The translations under genes were made by a program, and so were the position numbers. From the NCBI GenBank assembly GCA_965243105.1, contig CBDEUC010000001.1:248001-312000 (forward strand): 64,000 nt of DNA. The letters are read 5' to 3'. This document shows, one piece after another, positions 52,891 through 61,624 of this stretch. Numbering within the stretch: the stretch's first letter is position 1; the number at the start of each line of letters is the position of its first letter. This DNA comes from WLWS01 sp965243105. GTDB lineage: Bacteria; Pseudomonadota; Gammaproteobacteria; Eutrophobiales; Eutrophobiaceae. Under the pieces are notes generated by a model, which worked only from the letters and a program-made list of their open reading frames with translations, had not been told where the DNA came from and ran no database searches.

Positions 52891-52977
52891 GTGAATAGAA
52901 CGCGGACACGCAACAAGTACGTCCGTGTAGGCTCCTCAGCGACGTCCATGTCGCTGAGGGTCCGCTAATCTATTCAC
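52891..52977. repeat. Structured intergenic repeat, copy B (inverted)
   Basis: Outer inverted repeat GTGAATAGA / TCTATTCAC around an inner hairpin CCTCAGCGAC-GTCCAT-GTCGCTGAGG (52934-52959, perfect 10-base arms) and the segment ACGCAACAAGTACGTCCGTG (52908-52927), the reverse of the signature in copies A and C. It fills the 159-base gap between two SDR genes and opposes copy C in orientation. Confidence 0.7.
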
Positions 52978-53007
52978 ACAGCCAGTTTAGTTATGTGAGT
53001 GAAAAAT

Positions 53008-53793
53008 ATGCTTCAAAATAAAGTTATTTTTATAACAGGAGCTGCCAGGGGTATCGGTTACGGTATCGCGAAGGCAGCACTTGAGAACGGTGCGCGAGTT
53101 GTGATTGCTGACCTGGACGTTGACGGTGTAAGTAATGCAGGTGATCAGCTGGCTGAAGAGTGCGGTATTGAGAAAGAGAGAGTTTTCGCAACAGAAGTCA
53201 ACGTCACTGATGAAGCGTCAATCGCGGCTGCCATGGAAAACAGCGTTAATCACTTTGGTCAGCTTGACGGGCTGGTAAATAATGCCGGCATCGTGCGTCT
53301 TGGAGAGAACCTGCAGGCAAGCAGTGATGACTGGCAGGCACAGATGCAGGTGAATGTCATTGGCATCCATAATTGCTGCAATGCCTTTGCAAAAATTCTC
53401 ATTGATAAAAAACAGGCAGGCTCCATCGTCAATATCGCTTCCAACTGCGGCAAGGTCGGTTATCCAAACATGGCCGGTTATAATGCCAGCAAGGCCGCGG
53501 TTATCAGCCTGACACGCTCGCTCTCCGGGGAGCTCAGTGAACATAATATAAATGCTAATGCCGTGTGCCCGGGTGGCGTAAGAACACCGATGCTGGAAGA
53601 GTGCGCGGAGACCGTGGCTGCAAATATTGGCGCCGATGCCGCGGAGCTGCTTGCCACCATGGTGCCGGCGCAACTGGGCCGTCACATCACGCCCCACGAG
53701 ATTGGCCGCGTGGCGGTTTTTCTCCTGTCAGACCAGGCTTTGATCATTCGAGGTCAGTCTATTAATGCGGATGGTGGAGATACTCCATACTAG
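53008..53793 (+). CDS. SDR family oxidoreductase between inverted repeat copies
   Basis: Classical SDR, 261 residues. TGAARGIGYG, NNAG, catalytic serine strand NIASN and Y-NAS-K are present, and the C-terminus has IIRGQSINADGG. The ATG at 53008 is preferred to a GTG at 52999. It lies alone between repeat copies B and C, which face in opposite directions. It has no link to purine chemistry that I can see. Confidence 0.87.
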   Translation: MLQNKVIFITGAARGIGYGIAKAALENGARVVIADLDVDGVSNAGDQLAEECGIEKERVFATEVNVTDEASIAAAMENSVNHFGQLDGLVNNAGIVRLGENLQASSDDWQAQMQVNVIGIHNCCNAFAKILIDKKQAGSIVNIASNCGKVGYPNMAGYNASKAAVISLTRSLSGELSEHNINANAVCPGGVRTPMLEECAETVAANIGADAAELLATMVPAQLGRHITPHEIGRVAVFLLSDQALIIRGQSINADGGDTPY

Positions 53794-53819
53794 CTGAGCA
53801 ATCAATGCTCGAATCTGTC

Positions 53820-53913
53820 TGCATGATATAGAAAAGCAGACCCTCAGCGGCAGGGATGCCGGTGAGGAGCTTACATGGACGTATTTACAGCGTGTCTGTG
53901 TTCTATTCATGCA
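53820..53913. repeat. Structured intergenic repeat, copy C
   Basis: Outer inverted repeat TGCATGATATAGAA / TTCTATTCATGCA with a one-base bulge, an inner imperfect hairpin (CCTCAGCGGC-AGGGAT-GCCGGTGAGG), and the signature TACATGGACGTATTTACAGC then GTGTC. An in-frame ATG of the nucleotidase ORF falls inside this repeat, which is one reason to start that gene later. Confidence 0.7.
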
Positions 53914-53953
53914 GGCAGGGTCCTGGTTACAACCTAATACGGAGATTTTAAAA

Positions 53954-55540
53954 GTGATTTCGTTTTTCTTTAGTAGATCCCTCAAATTTCGCCTGCTGGC
54001 GCTGGTCACTTTTGTCACAGTTTTTGTCTGTGTCGAGTCGCCCATGGCTAAGGAAGCAAATAACAGTTCAGTTGAAACGGTAACCCTGCTTTTTACCAAT
54101 GATATCGAAAGCACCTATGACCCGGTGACCGCTTTCTGGCGTGATGACATGGAACGCATTGGCGGTATCGCTGAGCTGGCCACGCTGGTGGACCAGTTAC
54201 GCGCTTCGGAGGAAAACGTATTCCTGTTTGATGCCGGTGATATTTTTACCGGCATCCTGGCCAAGCTGACCGAGGGGGAAATCTCCTTTGAGCTGATGAA
54301 CACGATGGCCTACGACGCCATGGCCATTGGTAACCACGAGTTTGAGTACGGCTGGAAGGTACTCGAGAGGCAAAAACACCGCGTGCCATTTCCGGTGCTT
54401 GGCGCCAACCTCTATTACAAGGATACGGAAATTCTCTTTGCCCAGCCTTATTCCATCATAGAACGCGATGGCATTCGCATCGGCGTCATCGGTATCATGG
54501 GGCAGGATGCTGCAACTGCGCTCAATCCACCCAACATAGCCGGTCTCGATGTGCATGACCCAAAGGTCATCGTGCCAAAGTATGTAAAGATGCTGAGACC
54601 TGATGTTGATCTCATCGTCGTGCTGACACACCAGGGTAAAACAGCGCCCATGCAGACCGATGATGAAGCCCATCCAGAGTTCAAGCGGGATATCCAGGCC
54701 GAGATTGACCTTGCCGGTGCTGTTGAGGGTATCGATGTTATCCTCAGCGGACATGCAGATGCGGGCACGGAAGAAGCCGTGGTTCACCCGCGCACCGGTA
54801 CGCTTATCATGCAAACCTATGGACAGGGTTTCCACCTTGGTTATCTCAGCTTGAAAGTCGACCGGGCCCGAAAGAAAGTTACGGCCCACGAGGGCAGGCT
54901 GATTCCCGTTGACAGTGACAGGCTGGAACAACACCCGGCAGTCGCAGCTAAACTGGCTCTTTACCGCTCACGTCACCCGGAAATCTATGATGTCGTGGGG
55001 CAGACTTCGGCTTACCTTGGACGTAACTACAATGCGGAATCCGATCTTGGAAACCTTTTTGCCGACATACACCGCGAGGAAGGTGAGGCCCAGGTGGGTC
55101 TATACCCTTCAGGCGGTATTCGACGTGATATTGATAAAGGTGAGGTGACAGTACAGGAGTTGCTCGATGCCTGGCCCTTTCTTGATACAGTTGTCACGGT
55201 AAAGTTAAGTGGTGAAAAGCTGCTCGGCGTACTTGAGCAGGGTCTTTCCCTTGAAAGAGGCATCATGCAGGTGTCAGGCGCGGTGGTTCGCTATGATCTT
55301 GCGCGACCCATAGGAAGTCGCATCAAGTCGGTGACGGTGAATGGTGAAGCGCTTGATAAAGCAAAATTCTATACCGTGGCGACCGGCAATTTTGTGACCA
55401 ATGGTGGTGACCTTTATACGGATTTCCTCGGCAGCGAGCTGGTAAAGCAGGGAGGTGAATTTGCCACGGTGCTAACCGAGTATTTCAAGAACAACAGGCC
55501 GATAGGTGTTCCCGAGCGGGGAAGATTGATAGCGGAATAA
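53954..55540 (+). CDS. Exported 5'-nucleotidase (UshA-like) with variant metal ligands
   Basis: Two-domain nucleotidase, 528 residues, for dephosphorylating nucleotides in the periplasm. A signal-like N-terminus (FRLLALVTFVTVFVCVES) precedes the metallophosphatase domain: TNDIES at 48-53, DAGD at 93-96, GNHEFEYG at 126-133, H226 (LTHQG) and GHAD at 266-269. The C-terminal substrate domain has ESDLGNLFADI and GGDLYTDFLG. Against UshA, the first DxH metal pair reads D50-x-E52 and the late GHxQ pair GH-x-D269. The GTG at 53954, with a GGAG site, is chosen as start. Confidence 0.85.
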   Translation: MISFFFSRSLKFRLLALVTFVTVFVCVESPMAKEANNSSVETVTLLFTNDIESTYDPVTAFWRDDMERIGGIAELATLVDQLRASEENVFLFDAGDIFTGILAKLTEGEISFELMNTMAYDAMAIGNHEFEYGWKVLERQKHRVPFPVLGANLYYKDTEILFAQPYSIIERDGIRIGVIGIMGQDAATALNPPNIAGLDVHDPKVIVPKYVKMLRPDVDLIVVLTHQGKTAPMQTDDEAHPEFKRDIQAEIDLAGAVEGIDVILSGHADAGTEEAVVHPRTGTLIMQTYGQGFHLGYLSLKVDRARKKVTAHEGRLIPVDSDRLEQHPAVAAKLALYRSRHPEIYDVVGQTSAYLGRNYNAESDLGNLFADIHREEGEAQVGLYPSGGIRRDIDKGEVTVQELLDAWPFLDTVVTVKLSGEKLLGVLEQGLSLERGIMQVSGAVVRYDLARPIGSRIKSVTVNGEALDKAKFYTVATGNFVTNGGDLYTDFLGSELVKQGGEFATVLTEYFKNNRPIGVPERGRLIAE

Positions 55541-55546
55541 AAAAAA

Positions 55547-55573
55547 GCCCGGTACCAGGTACCGGGCTTTTTT
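55547..55573. terminator. Bidirectional rho-independent terminator
   Basis: A-run, then GCCCGGTAC-CAG-GTACCGGGC, then a T-run. The hairpin has a 9-base perfect stem and a 3-base loop, with A and T runs on both sides, so it can end both the plus-strand nucleotidase transcript and the minus-strand TonB receptor transcript, which converge here with a 55-base gap. Confidence 0.9.
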
Positions 55574-55595
55574 CGAGTCTTAAATTTACCCTGCT

Positions 55596-57836
55596 TTAGA
55601 AGCGATAGGTAAATTCACCACCCCAGACACGTGGTTCGTTCACGTAGCCGAGGTTGTTGGCGAAGTCGATACCACCAATCGGGTTGTCTTCGTCGGTAAT
55701 GTTGCGGGCAAAGAAGCCGATTTCAAAGTTCTTTGCGATGTTGCGATAACCGACTCTCAGGCCACCTTCAAACTGGGTACCAAAAGTGTACTCAATACTG
55801 TTGTAAAGGAAGTCCTGGGTCTTACCCTTGAGTCTCCAGTCAGTGAAAAGATACAGCTCGCTGTCTCCTGACATGGGATAGGTGTAGTCCAGCTCAATGT
55901 TGGCAGTCCACAGCGGTGCATGCTGGAAGCGGTTGCCGTCAATCAGGGCAAAACCGTTTGCATCCAGCGGGTCACGCAGGGTGACCAGTGGGCCACCAGG
56001 TACGGACAGGCCGTTGTCATTGATCTCGGTTTCTGAATAGCCAAAACCACCGGAGAGAACCAGGTTGTCGGTCACCAGGTACTGCATCTCGGCTTCAACA
56101 CCGTAGCCGATACCTTCGTTGGCGTTCAGCAGGGCAGTACTGTTTGAGGTACCACCAACGGCGGTGAGCTGCATGTCGTCGATTTCGTAATAGTAAAGTG
56201 CAGCGCTGTAGCGGAAGCGATCAAACTCGCCCTTGACACCGATCTCGTAGGACATGATGTCTTCAGAATCAGCCTGCGTAACCTGCGCGTCGTCCTGGAC
56301 TCGCTCCTGCAGGGTAGGTGCCCTGAAACCGGAAGCGATACGGGCGTAGACCTGGGTGTTGTCGTTGACAACATAGTTCAGTGCCACGTCAAAGCTCAGG
56401 AAGTCGTCGCTCAGGCTAATGGGTACACCAGACAGGGCGACAGGGGTCGGGCTGAAGTCAACAACCAGCGCGTCCTTGTCGTCATCGGTGTAACGCAGGC
56501 CGGCGGTCAGCTTCCAGCGATCGTTGAGGTCATAGGTGCCCTGTCCGAAAATAGCCCAGGAGGTGTTTTCCACGGTACCAATTGAGTTTGTGGTAAACGC
56601 CGTGGCACCTGCACTCTGGTTGCCCGAGTCAGAAATGATTTCGTCATAGAAATAGATGAAACCCACCTGGTAGTTCAGCGGACCGCCGAGGTTACTGGCA
56701 AGACGCATTTCCTGTGTCCACTGTTCCACTTCCTGGTCGCCGCCGGTGTCAACGTTTACAACAAACGGTGAGTTAAAAGGGCTGAATGGTGTACTTGCAG
56801 GGCCTGAGGGACCACCACCACAGGTAAACAGGCAACCAAAACCACCGTCGATATCACCGCGACCAAAGCGATCGTAGATGTCCTGGTAGGAGGTAATGGA
56901 GGTTACGGTGTAGTCGCCGATGTCCCAGTCGATTTTCAATGTAGTACCGTGGGACTTGATATTGCCCTCGTTACCGCCACCGCCGTCAAAGAACACGGTG
57001 TCGCGGGAGTAGTTATCGTTCAGCTCGTTGCTACCCTGGTCAAACACGTTGGCGCGAAACATGCTGGTGGCACTTTCTGAATCCTGGTGCTGGTGCATCA
57101 CCCACACTGTCAGGTCATCAGAAGGAGTCCACAGTAGCTGTACTCGACCGGCGAAGATGTTGTGGCTACCCAGCTCGGTGCCGAGAATGGGGTTGTCAAT
57201 CCAGTCGCCGCGATTCTGGGTCAGGAAAGAGGCACGGGCCATGAGCTTGCCTTCCACCAGGGTGCCGCTAAGAGCACCTTCGGCGTTAACTGTTTCAAGG
57301 TTACCACCGGAGAACTTGATGTAGCCCTCGGTTTCCTCTGTCGGGCGTGCTGACTTGATGTGCACGATACCGGCCGTGGTGTTACGACCGAAGAGCGTAC
57401 CCTGCGGGCCACGTGCAACTTCCACGTCAGCCATGTCAAATACCGGGAAGGCTTTCAAACCGGACTTTTCCATGGGGACCTCGTCAAACACAACAGACAC
57501 CGGCTGCGAAGCGGCAGCGGTGAAGTCAGCGTTACCAAGGCCACGCAGATAAAAACGGGGTGCGAGACGACCATTGGAAGATTCAATGTGAAGACCAGGT
57601 GCAGCATTGGCCAGTTGAAGAATGTCACCACCGCCGGAAAAGCGGGCATTCAACCTGTCACCGGACATGCTGGTGATGGAAATTGGCACATCCTGGATGC
57701 TTTCCTCACGTCTTTGCGCGGTAACAATAACTTCTTCCAGTGCGTCCTGGGCAGGTACCACCGGGCTTGCTATTGCGCCCATAAGGGCAAAAAGTGTGAG
57801 AGTTTTCGAGAACTTGCTGTTGTATGAATAAAACAT
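55596..57836 (-). CDS. TonB-dependent outer membrane receptor
   Basis: Outer-membrane active-transport receptor, 746 residues. A signal peptide (LTLFALMGAIASPVVPAQ) is followed by the TonB-box-like EEVIVTAQRREESIQDVPIS, the plug with DVEVARGPQGTLFGRNTTAG and a 22-strand barrel with a C-terminal aromatic residue (YRF). The start at 57836 was chosen for the signal peptide and an AGGGA site. It resembles the large group of receptors for carbohydrates, polyphenols or steroids more than siderophore receptors. The nearby nucleotidase and PhoD phosphatase suggest, but do not show, a phosphorus or nucleotide link. Confidence 0.93.
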   Translation of the reverse strand: MFYSYNSKFSKTLTLFALMGAIASPVVPAQDALEEVIVTAQRREESIQDVPISITSMSGDRLNARFSGGGDILQLANAAPGLHIESSNGRLAPRFYLRGLGNADFTAAASQPVSVVFDEVPMEKSGLKAFPVFDMADVEVARGPQGTLFGRNTTAGIVHIKSARPTEETEGYIKFSGGNLETVNAEGALSGTLVEGKLMARASFLTQNRGDWIDNPILGTELGSHNIFAGRVQLLWTPSDDLTVWVMHQHQDSESATSMFRANVFDQGSNELNDNYSRDTVFFDGGGGNEGNIKSHGTTLKIDWDIGDYTVTSITSYQDIYDRFGRGDIDGGFGCLFTCGGGPSGPASTPFSPFNSPFVVNVDTGGDQEVEQWTQEMRLASNLGGPLNYQVGFIYFYDEIISDSGNQSAGATAFTTNSIGTVENTSWAIFGQGTYDLNDRWKLTAGLRYTDDDKDALVVDFSPTPVALSGVPISLSDDFLSFDVALNYVVNDNTQVYARIASGFRAPTLQERVQDDAQVTQADSEDIMSYEIGVKGEFDRFRYSAALYYYEIDDMQLTAVGGTSNSTALLNANEGIGYGVEAEMQYLVTDNLVLSGGFGYSETEINDNGLSVPGGPLVTLRDPLDANGFALIDGNRFQHAPLWTANIELDYTYPMSGDSELYLFTDWRLKGKTQDFLYNSIEYTFGTQFEGGLRVGYRNIAKNFEIGFFARNITDEDNPIGGIDFANNLGYVNEPRVWGGEFTYRF

Positions 57837-58109
57837 CAATATTATCCCTCTGCGAGCTTTGTTTGAATTGACGAGGCGTTGCAGCTGCACGCTTGAACCC
57901 CAGTGCGCAAAGTATACTATTTTTTATTGAAACATCTACGACATTTTGCGCGTCGCAACAATTATTGAAGTGCGAAACGTGAGATAAAAACAACACAAGC
58001 ATGACTACAGCATGACCCGGGTATGACATGCCCGTGCAGGGTGCGCGTATGCAGGCTAATTTACCCGGGAAAAAGCAGCCCTGATCGGCTATAAAGCCAG
58101 TCAACCATT

Positions 58110-59633
58110 ATGAAAAGACGTGAATTTATAGGAAGTACCCTGGTCGGCCTTGGCACTGCGCATCTGGCGGCCCGCGCTTCCGCCGTTCCCGGCTTCAGCT
58201 TAAATCCCTTTACCCTGGGCGTGGCTTCCGGCGATGTCACCGGGGATTCCGTGGTGCTGTGGACACGTCTCGCCCCATCACCCCTGGAGGTCGGTGGCGG
58301 TGTCGAGAACATTGACATCGGCGTTGACTGGCAGTTGGCCCTGGACCCGGCCATGAAGCAAATAGTTCGCCGGGGACAGTACATGGCGAGCCCGGCGCTG
58401 GCTCATTCCGTTCACGTAGATGTTCAGCAGCTGGATCCCGGCAGGGAGTACTGGTACCGCTTCCAGGTCGGTGGCTATACCTCTACAACGGGGCACACCC
58501 AAACTTTACCTGCAGCAAGCAGCAGTCCCGCGAGTATTCGTTTTGCCACCACATCCTGCCAGAACTATGCACACGGATATTTTGTTGCCTATCAACACAT
58601 GGTCCAGGATCGGCCGGCTTTTGTTATTCACCTCGGGGACTACATCTATGAAACCTCGTTTGGTGACAACTTTCGACGGCATGAAACGGAAACGCCGCCA
58701 CTGACACTGGATGAATTCCGGGCCAGGCATGCGCTGTACAAGACGGACCGGGATTTACAGCTCGCCCACGCCAATATTCCATTTTTCACCATGATCGATA
58801 ATCACGATGCCATAGAGGATCGAGACCCGGAGAAATTTCAGCAAAGGATTGCCGCCTACCAGGCCTGGTATGAGCACATGCCGGTGCGGGGCTACGCTGG
58901 TATTGGTAAAAATGAGTTCCTTTTACATCGACTGGTAAAGCTGGGTGACCTGGCGCAGATCTCCCTGGTTGATGCGAGGCAGTACCGTGACAGGAAAGAA
59001 GTTTGCCTTGATAGCAGGGACCCGGGCTACGGTTTTGGCAACTACCGGGAACAGTGCGAGGCCATGTTGCCGGATTCACGAAGCATGCTGGGTGAAGAGC
59101 AACAGCAATGGTTGGAAAAAAATATTACAGCCAACAAGTGTAAATGGAACGTGCTGGCTTCCCCTGGACCGTTTTTACCTTTCCGCTACCAAGACGGGGA
59201 TTCGCAACGCGTGTATATCGGTGCATGGGATGCCTACCCCGCCAATCGTCGCAGGGTGCTTGATGCTTTTTCAAATGCGTCCAGCGGGCATCCCCTGGTA
59301 CTTAGCGGTGACGTGCATTCATTCTGGGCCATTGATGGAAACCGCGCGCAGCACCCGGCTGAGCGTTTTCCCCTGGTTGAATTTGTTTCTTCTTCTATCA
59401 GCGCAAACTGGCCAGCGCCCCTTGATAACCCGATACGGGAAAACCTGGTGAATAATCCCCAGGTGGACTACTACGAGGGAAGCAAGCGGGGCTACCTGCT
59501 GCATACAGTGGAGCCGGGGCAGTGGCTAAGCGAATTTCGCGCGCTGCATGATGTGAGAAACAGTCAATCGGGTATCAACGCGCCTGCAAGTTTTCAAGTC
59601 AGGCATGGTCAGCCGGGTTTTAGTCGCGCTTGA
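58110..59633 (+). CDS. PhoD-type alkaline phosphatase
   Basis: Exported phosphodiesterase/phosphomonoesterase of the PhoD family, 507 residues. A twin-arginine-like leader (KRREFIGSTLVGLGTAHLAARASA) precedes an Ig-like N-terminal part, with VASGDVTGDSVVLWTRLAP as the family opening. The metal motifs are TSCQN, HLGDYIYE, DNHDAIEDRD and LSGDVHSFW. The third motif reads D-N-H-D where others have D-D-H-E. It would free phosphate from organic phosphates. The sulfotransferase gene overlaps its stop by one base (TGATG). Confidence 0.9.
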   Translation: MKRREFIGSTLVGLGTAHLAARASAVPGFSLNPFTLGVASGDVTGDSVVLWTRLAPSPLEVGGGVENIDIGVDWQLALDPAMKQIVRRGQYMASPALAHSVHVDVQQLDPGREYWYRFQVGGYTSTTGHTQTLPAASSSPASIRFATTSCQNYAHGYFVAYQHMVQDRPAFVIHLGDYIYETSFGDNFRRHETETPPLTLDEFRARHALYKTDRDLQLAHANIPFFTMIDNHDAIEDRDPEKFQQRIAAYQAWYEHMPVRGYAGIGKNEFLLHRLVKLGDLAQISLVDARQYRDRKEVCLDSRDPGYGFGNYREQCEAMLPDSRSMLGEEQQQWLEKNITANKCKWNVLASPGPFLPFRYQDGDSQRVYIGAWDAYPANRRRVLDAFSNASSGHPLVLSGDVHSFWAIDGNRAQHPAERFPLVEFVSSSISANWPAPLDNPIRENLVNNPQVDYYEGSKRGYLLHTVEPGQWLSEFRALHDVRNSQSGINAPASFQVRHGQPGFSRA

Positions 59634-60967
59634 TGACCCGCCGGCTTATCAACGAGGGCATTGCCTTTTTTGAAAAAAATGAGCTTGATAAAGCCGACAC
59701 CTGCTTCAAAAGTGTACTGGAGCAAAATGAGCGGCATCACTATGCGCTGAATCTTCTCGGCCTGTCAGCCTTTAAACGAAAAGAGTACGAGCCTGCGATT
59801 ACACTGTTGCGCAGGGCACTTGAGATTTCACCCGGCAGGGCAATGTATCATCATAACCTGGCCGTTATTTTGAGTGTTACGGGTAATTTTGAAGAAAGCC
59901 ACGTGCACTTCAGGCTGGCCATTCAAAACAAGCCGGATTACGCCGAGGCCTACTTTAATTTTGCCAAGTCCCACAAGTTCGAAGCAGGTGACCCACTGCT
60001 TGAACCCCTGGAAGCCCTGCTTTCAGCTAACGAGCTTGGTCAGGACGACCTGTGCTTCCTGCATTTTGCCGCGGGTAAGATCTATGACGACCTGGGGCAA
60101 TACGACAGGGCATTTCACCATTTCGAACTGGGTAATCGCGCGAGGGAAACAGACTTTTCTGCGGTTGACCTTGAGCTTACATGTAACGCGATAGTCTCCT
60201 GTTTCACACCGGAGGTACTCAGTAAGCCGAGGAAGGCGGTCAAGACTGTTGCCCAGCCAATATTTATCGTTGGTATGCCAAGGAGCGGCACCACGCTGCT
60301 CGAACAGGTGCTTGCAAGTCACAGCGCGGTGACCGGTGCAGGCGAACTGAATGATATGCAGTCCATTGCAAGGTCGATATCCGGTCACCACTCGGAGAAG
60401 ATCCCCTATCCTGAATATATCAGCATGGTCCCCGATGAAATCCTCTCGGGCTACGCGAACAGCTACCTGCAACGCACGGCTGGCATGGCGAAAGCGGGGC
60501 AGAGAGTGGTAGACAAGATGCCAAGCAATTTTCTAAGACTGGGATTGATTCGCATGATGTTTCCCGGAGCATCAATCATTCACTGTCGACGCAACAAGTA
60601 TGACACCTGTTTATCCTGTTACTTCCAGAGATTCACTTACCGGCAGGACTTTTCCTATGCAATGGAAGACCTGGCATTTTATTACAGGCAATACGAGAAA
60701 GTGATGCAGCACTGGTCTGCGCTTGGATTAGACTTTTTAACCGTGGACTATGAAGATATCGTTCGTTACCCGGAACAGGAGGCAAGGAAACTGGTCGCGT
60801 ACTGTGGCCTGGACTGGGAAGATGCCTGTCTTGAATTTCACAAGACTGACCGACCTGTGACGACTGCAAGTTACCTGCAGGTAAGACAGCCATTGTATGA
60901 TTCCAGCCTTGAGCGATGGCGCAGCTACGAAAAGCATATTGAGCCACTTAAGAGAGCCTTGCAGTGA
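59633..60967 (+). CDS. TPR-repeat sulfotransferase
   Basis: Fusion of tetratricopeptide repeats (about residues 1-170) and a sulfotransferase domain, 444 residues. The PAPS 5'-phosphate loop is PIFIVGMPRSGTTLLEQ near 209-225, and the 3'-phosphate part is likely around IIHCRRNKYDTCLSCYFQ. The TPR units repeat the A-x-x-x-F/Y pattern (AITLLRRALEISPGRAMYHHNLA). Start at the ATG that overlaps the PhoD stop. This layout is common for proteins that sulfate large or secreted acceptors; the acceptor is unknown. A sulfatase lies 2 kb away. Confidence 0.9.
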   Translation: MTRRLINEGIAFFEKNELDKADTCFKSVLEQNERHHYALNLLGLSAFKRKEYEPAITLLRRALEISPGRAMYHHNLAVILSVTGNFEESHVHFRLAIQNKPDYAEAYFNFAKSHKFEAGDPLLEPLEALLSANELGQDDLCFLHFAAGKIYDDLGQYDRAFHHFELGNRARETDFSAVDLELTCNAIVSCFTPEVLSKPRKAVKTVAQPIFIVGMPRSGTTLLEQVLASHSAVTGAGELNDMQSIARSISGHHSEKIPYPEYISMVPDEILSGYANSYLQRTAGMAKAGQRVVDKMPSNFLRLGLIRMMFPGASIIHCRRNKYDTCLSCYFQRFTYRQDFSYAMEDLAFYYRQYEKVMQHWSALGLDFLTVDYEDIVRYPEQEARKLVAYCGLDWEDACLEFHKTDRPVTTASYLQVRQPLYDSSLERWRSYEKHIEPLKRALQ

Positions 60968-60970
60968 CCG

Positions 60971-61624
60971 TTACTCCAGCTCTTCGCCGAGATCCTCGAT
61001 AAAATTTTCAAGTCTTGATGTCAGTTCTTTCGCGCGACGTCGGCCGGCATCAGTGTGCATACTCGATTTTAACCTGAGTAATTTTACAAAAAAGTGATCA
61101 AGTGCGTAGCGCCTGTCATCCAGCTCGCGCTCATTGGCAAAGGGGTCGGCCGGGTCAAACAGCCTGGAATTCATCTGGCCGGCAACATAGAACACCCGGG
61201 CGATACCTAGCGCACCCAGCGCTTCAAGGCGATCAGCATCCTGCACTATTTGGGCAGCCCTTGATTTCGCTTCAAGTTGAGCGCTGAAGCTGTGACAGCG
61301 AATCGCTTCCAGTGTTTCTTCCATGCAGGTCTCGGGAAAGGATAACTCGCCGAGGAGCTGTTTTGCCCTTTCTGCGGCCAGGCTTGAAGCCTGCGACCTG
61401 TCGCTGGAATCTTTTGGCACGTTTACGATATCGTGAAAATACGCAGCCGCCATGAGCACCAGCGGTTCTACCTCGAGGCCGTCTTCCCTGTTTATCCAGT
61501 CGCAGTGTTTCCACACCCGTTGCAGGTGTGACATGTCGTGGGCAGAGTCAGGTTTCGCATGGCTTTCATATTCCCTGCTTACGGCTTGTTCAAAAATTCC
61601 CTGCCACTCCTGCAGATCTCGCAT
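60971..61624 (-). CDS. HD-domain phosphohydrolase
   Basis: HD-superfamily protein, 217 residues, YedJ-like. The metal residues are in SAHDMSHLQRVWKHC (H..H), AAAYFHDIVNVP (HD) and IVQDADRLEALGALG (D), which is the YedJ-type pattern. It starts on the last base of the upstream stop (TGATG), so it is translationally coupled to the adenosylhomocysteinase-like gene. It may hydrolyse a phosphate or nucleotide; there is no specific substrate clue. Convergent with the TPR-sulfotransferase (3-base gap). Confidence 0.85.
   Translation of the reverse strand: MRDLQEWQGIFEQAVSREYESHAKPDSAHDMSHLQRVWKHCDWINREDGLEVEPLVLMAAAYFHDIVNVPKDSSDRSQASSLAAERAKQLLGELSFPETCMEETLEAIRCHSFSAQLEAKSRAAQIVQDADRLEALGALGIARVFYVAGQMNSRLFDPADPFANERELDDRRYALDHFFVKLLRLKSSMHTDAGRRRAKELTSRLENFIEDLGEELE

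Noticed and set aside
53909..53953. Upstream ATG start of the 5'-nucleotidase
   Set aside because: The ATG falls inside repeat copy C and puts charged, non-signal residues before the export signal; the GTG at 53954 is preceded by GGAG.
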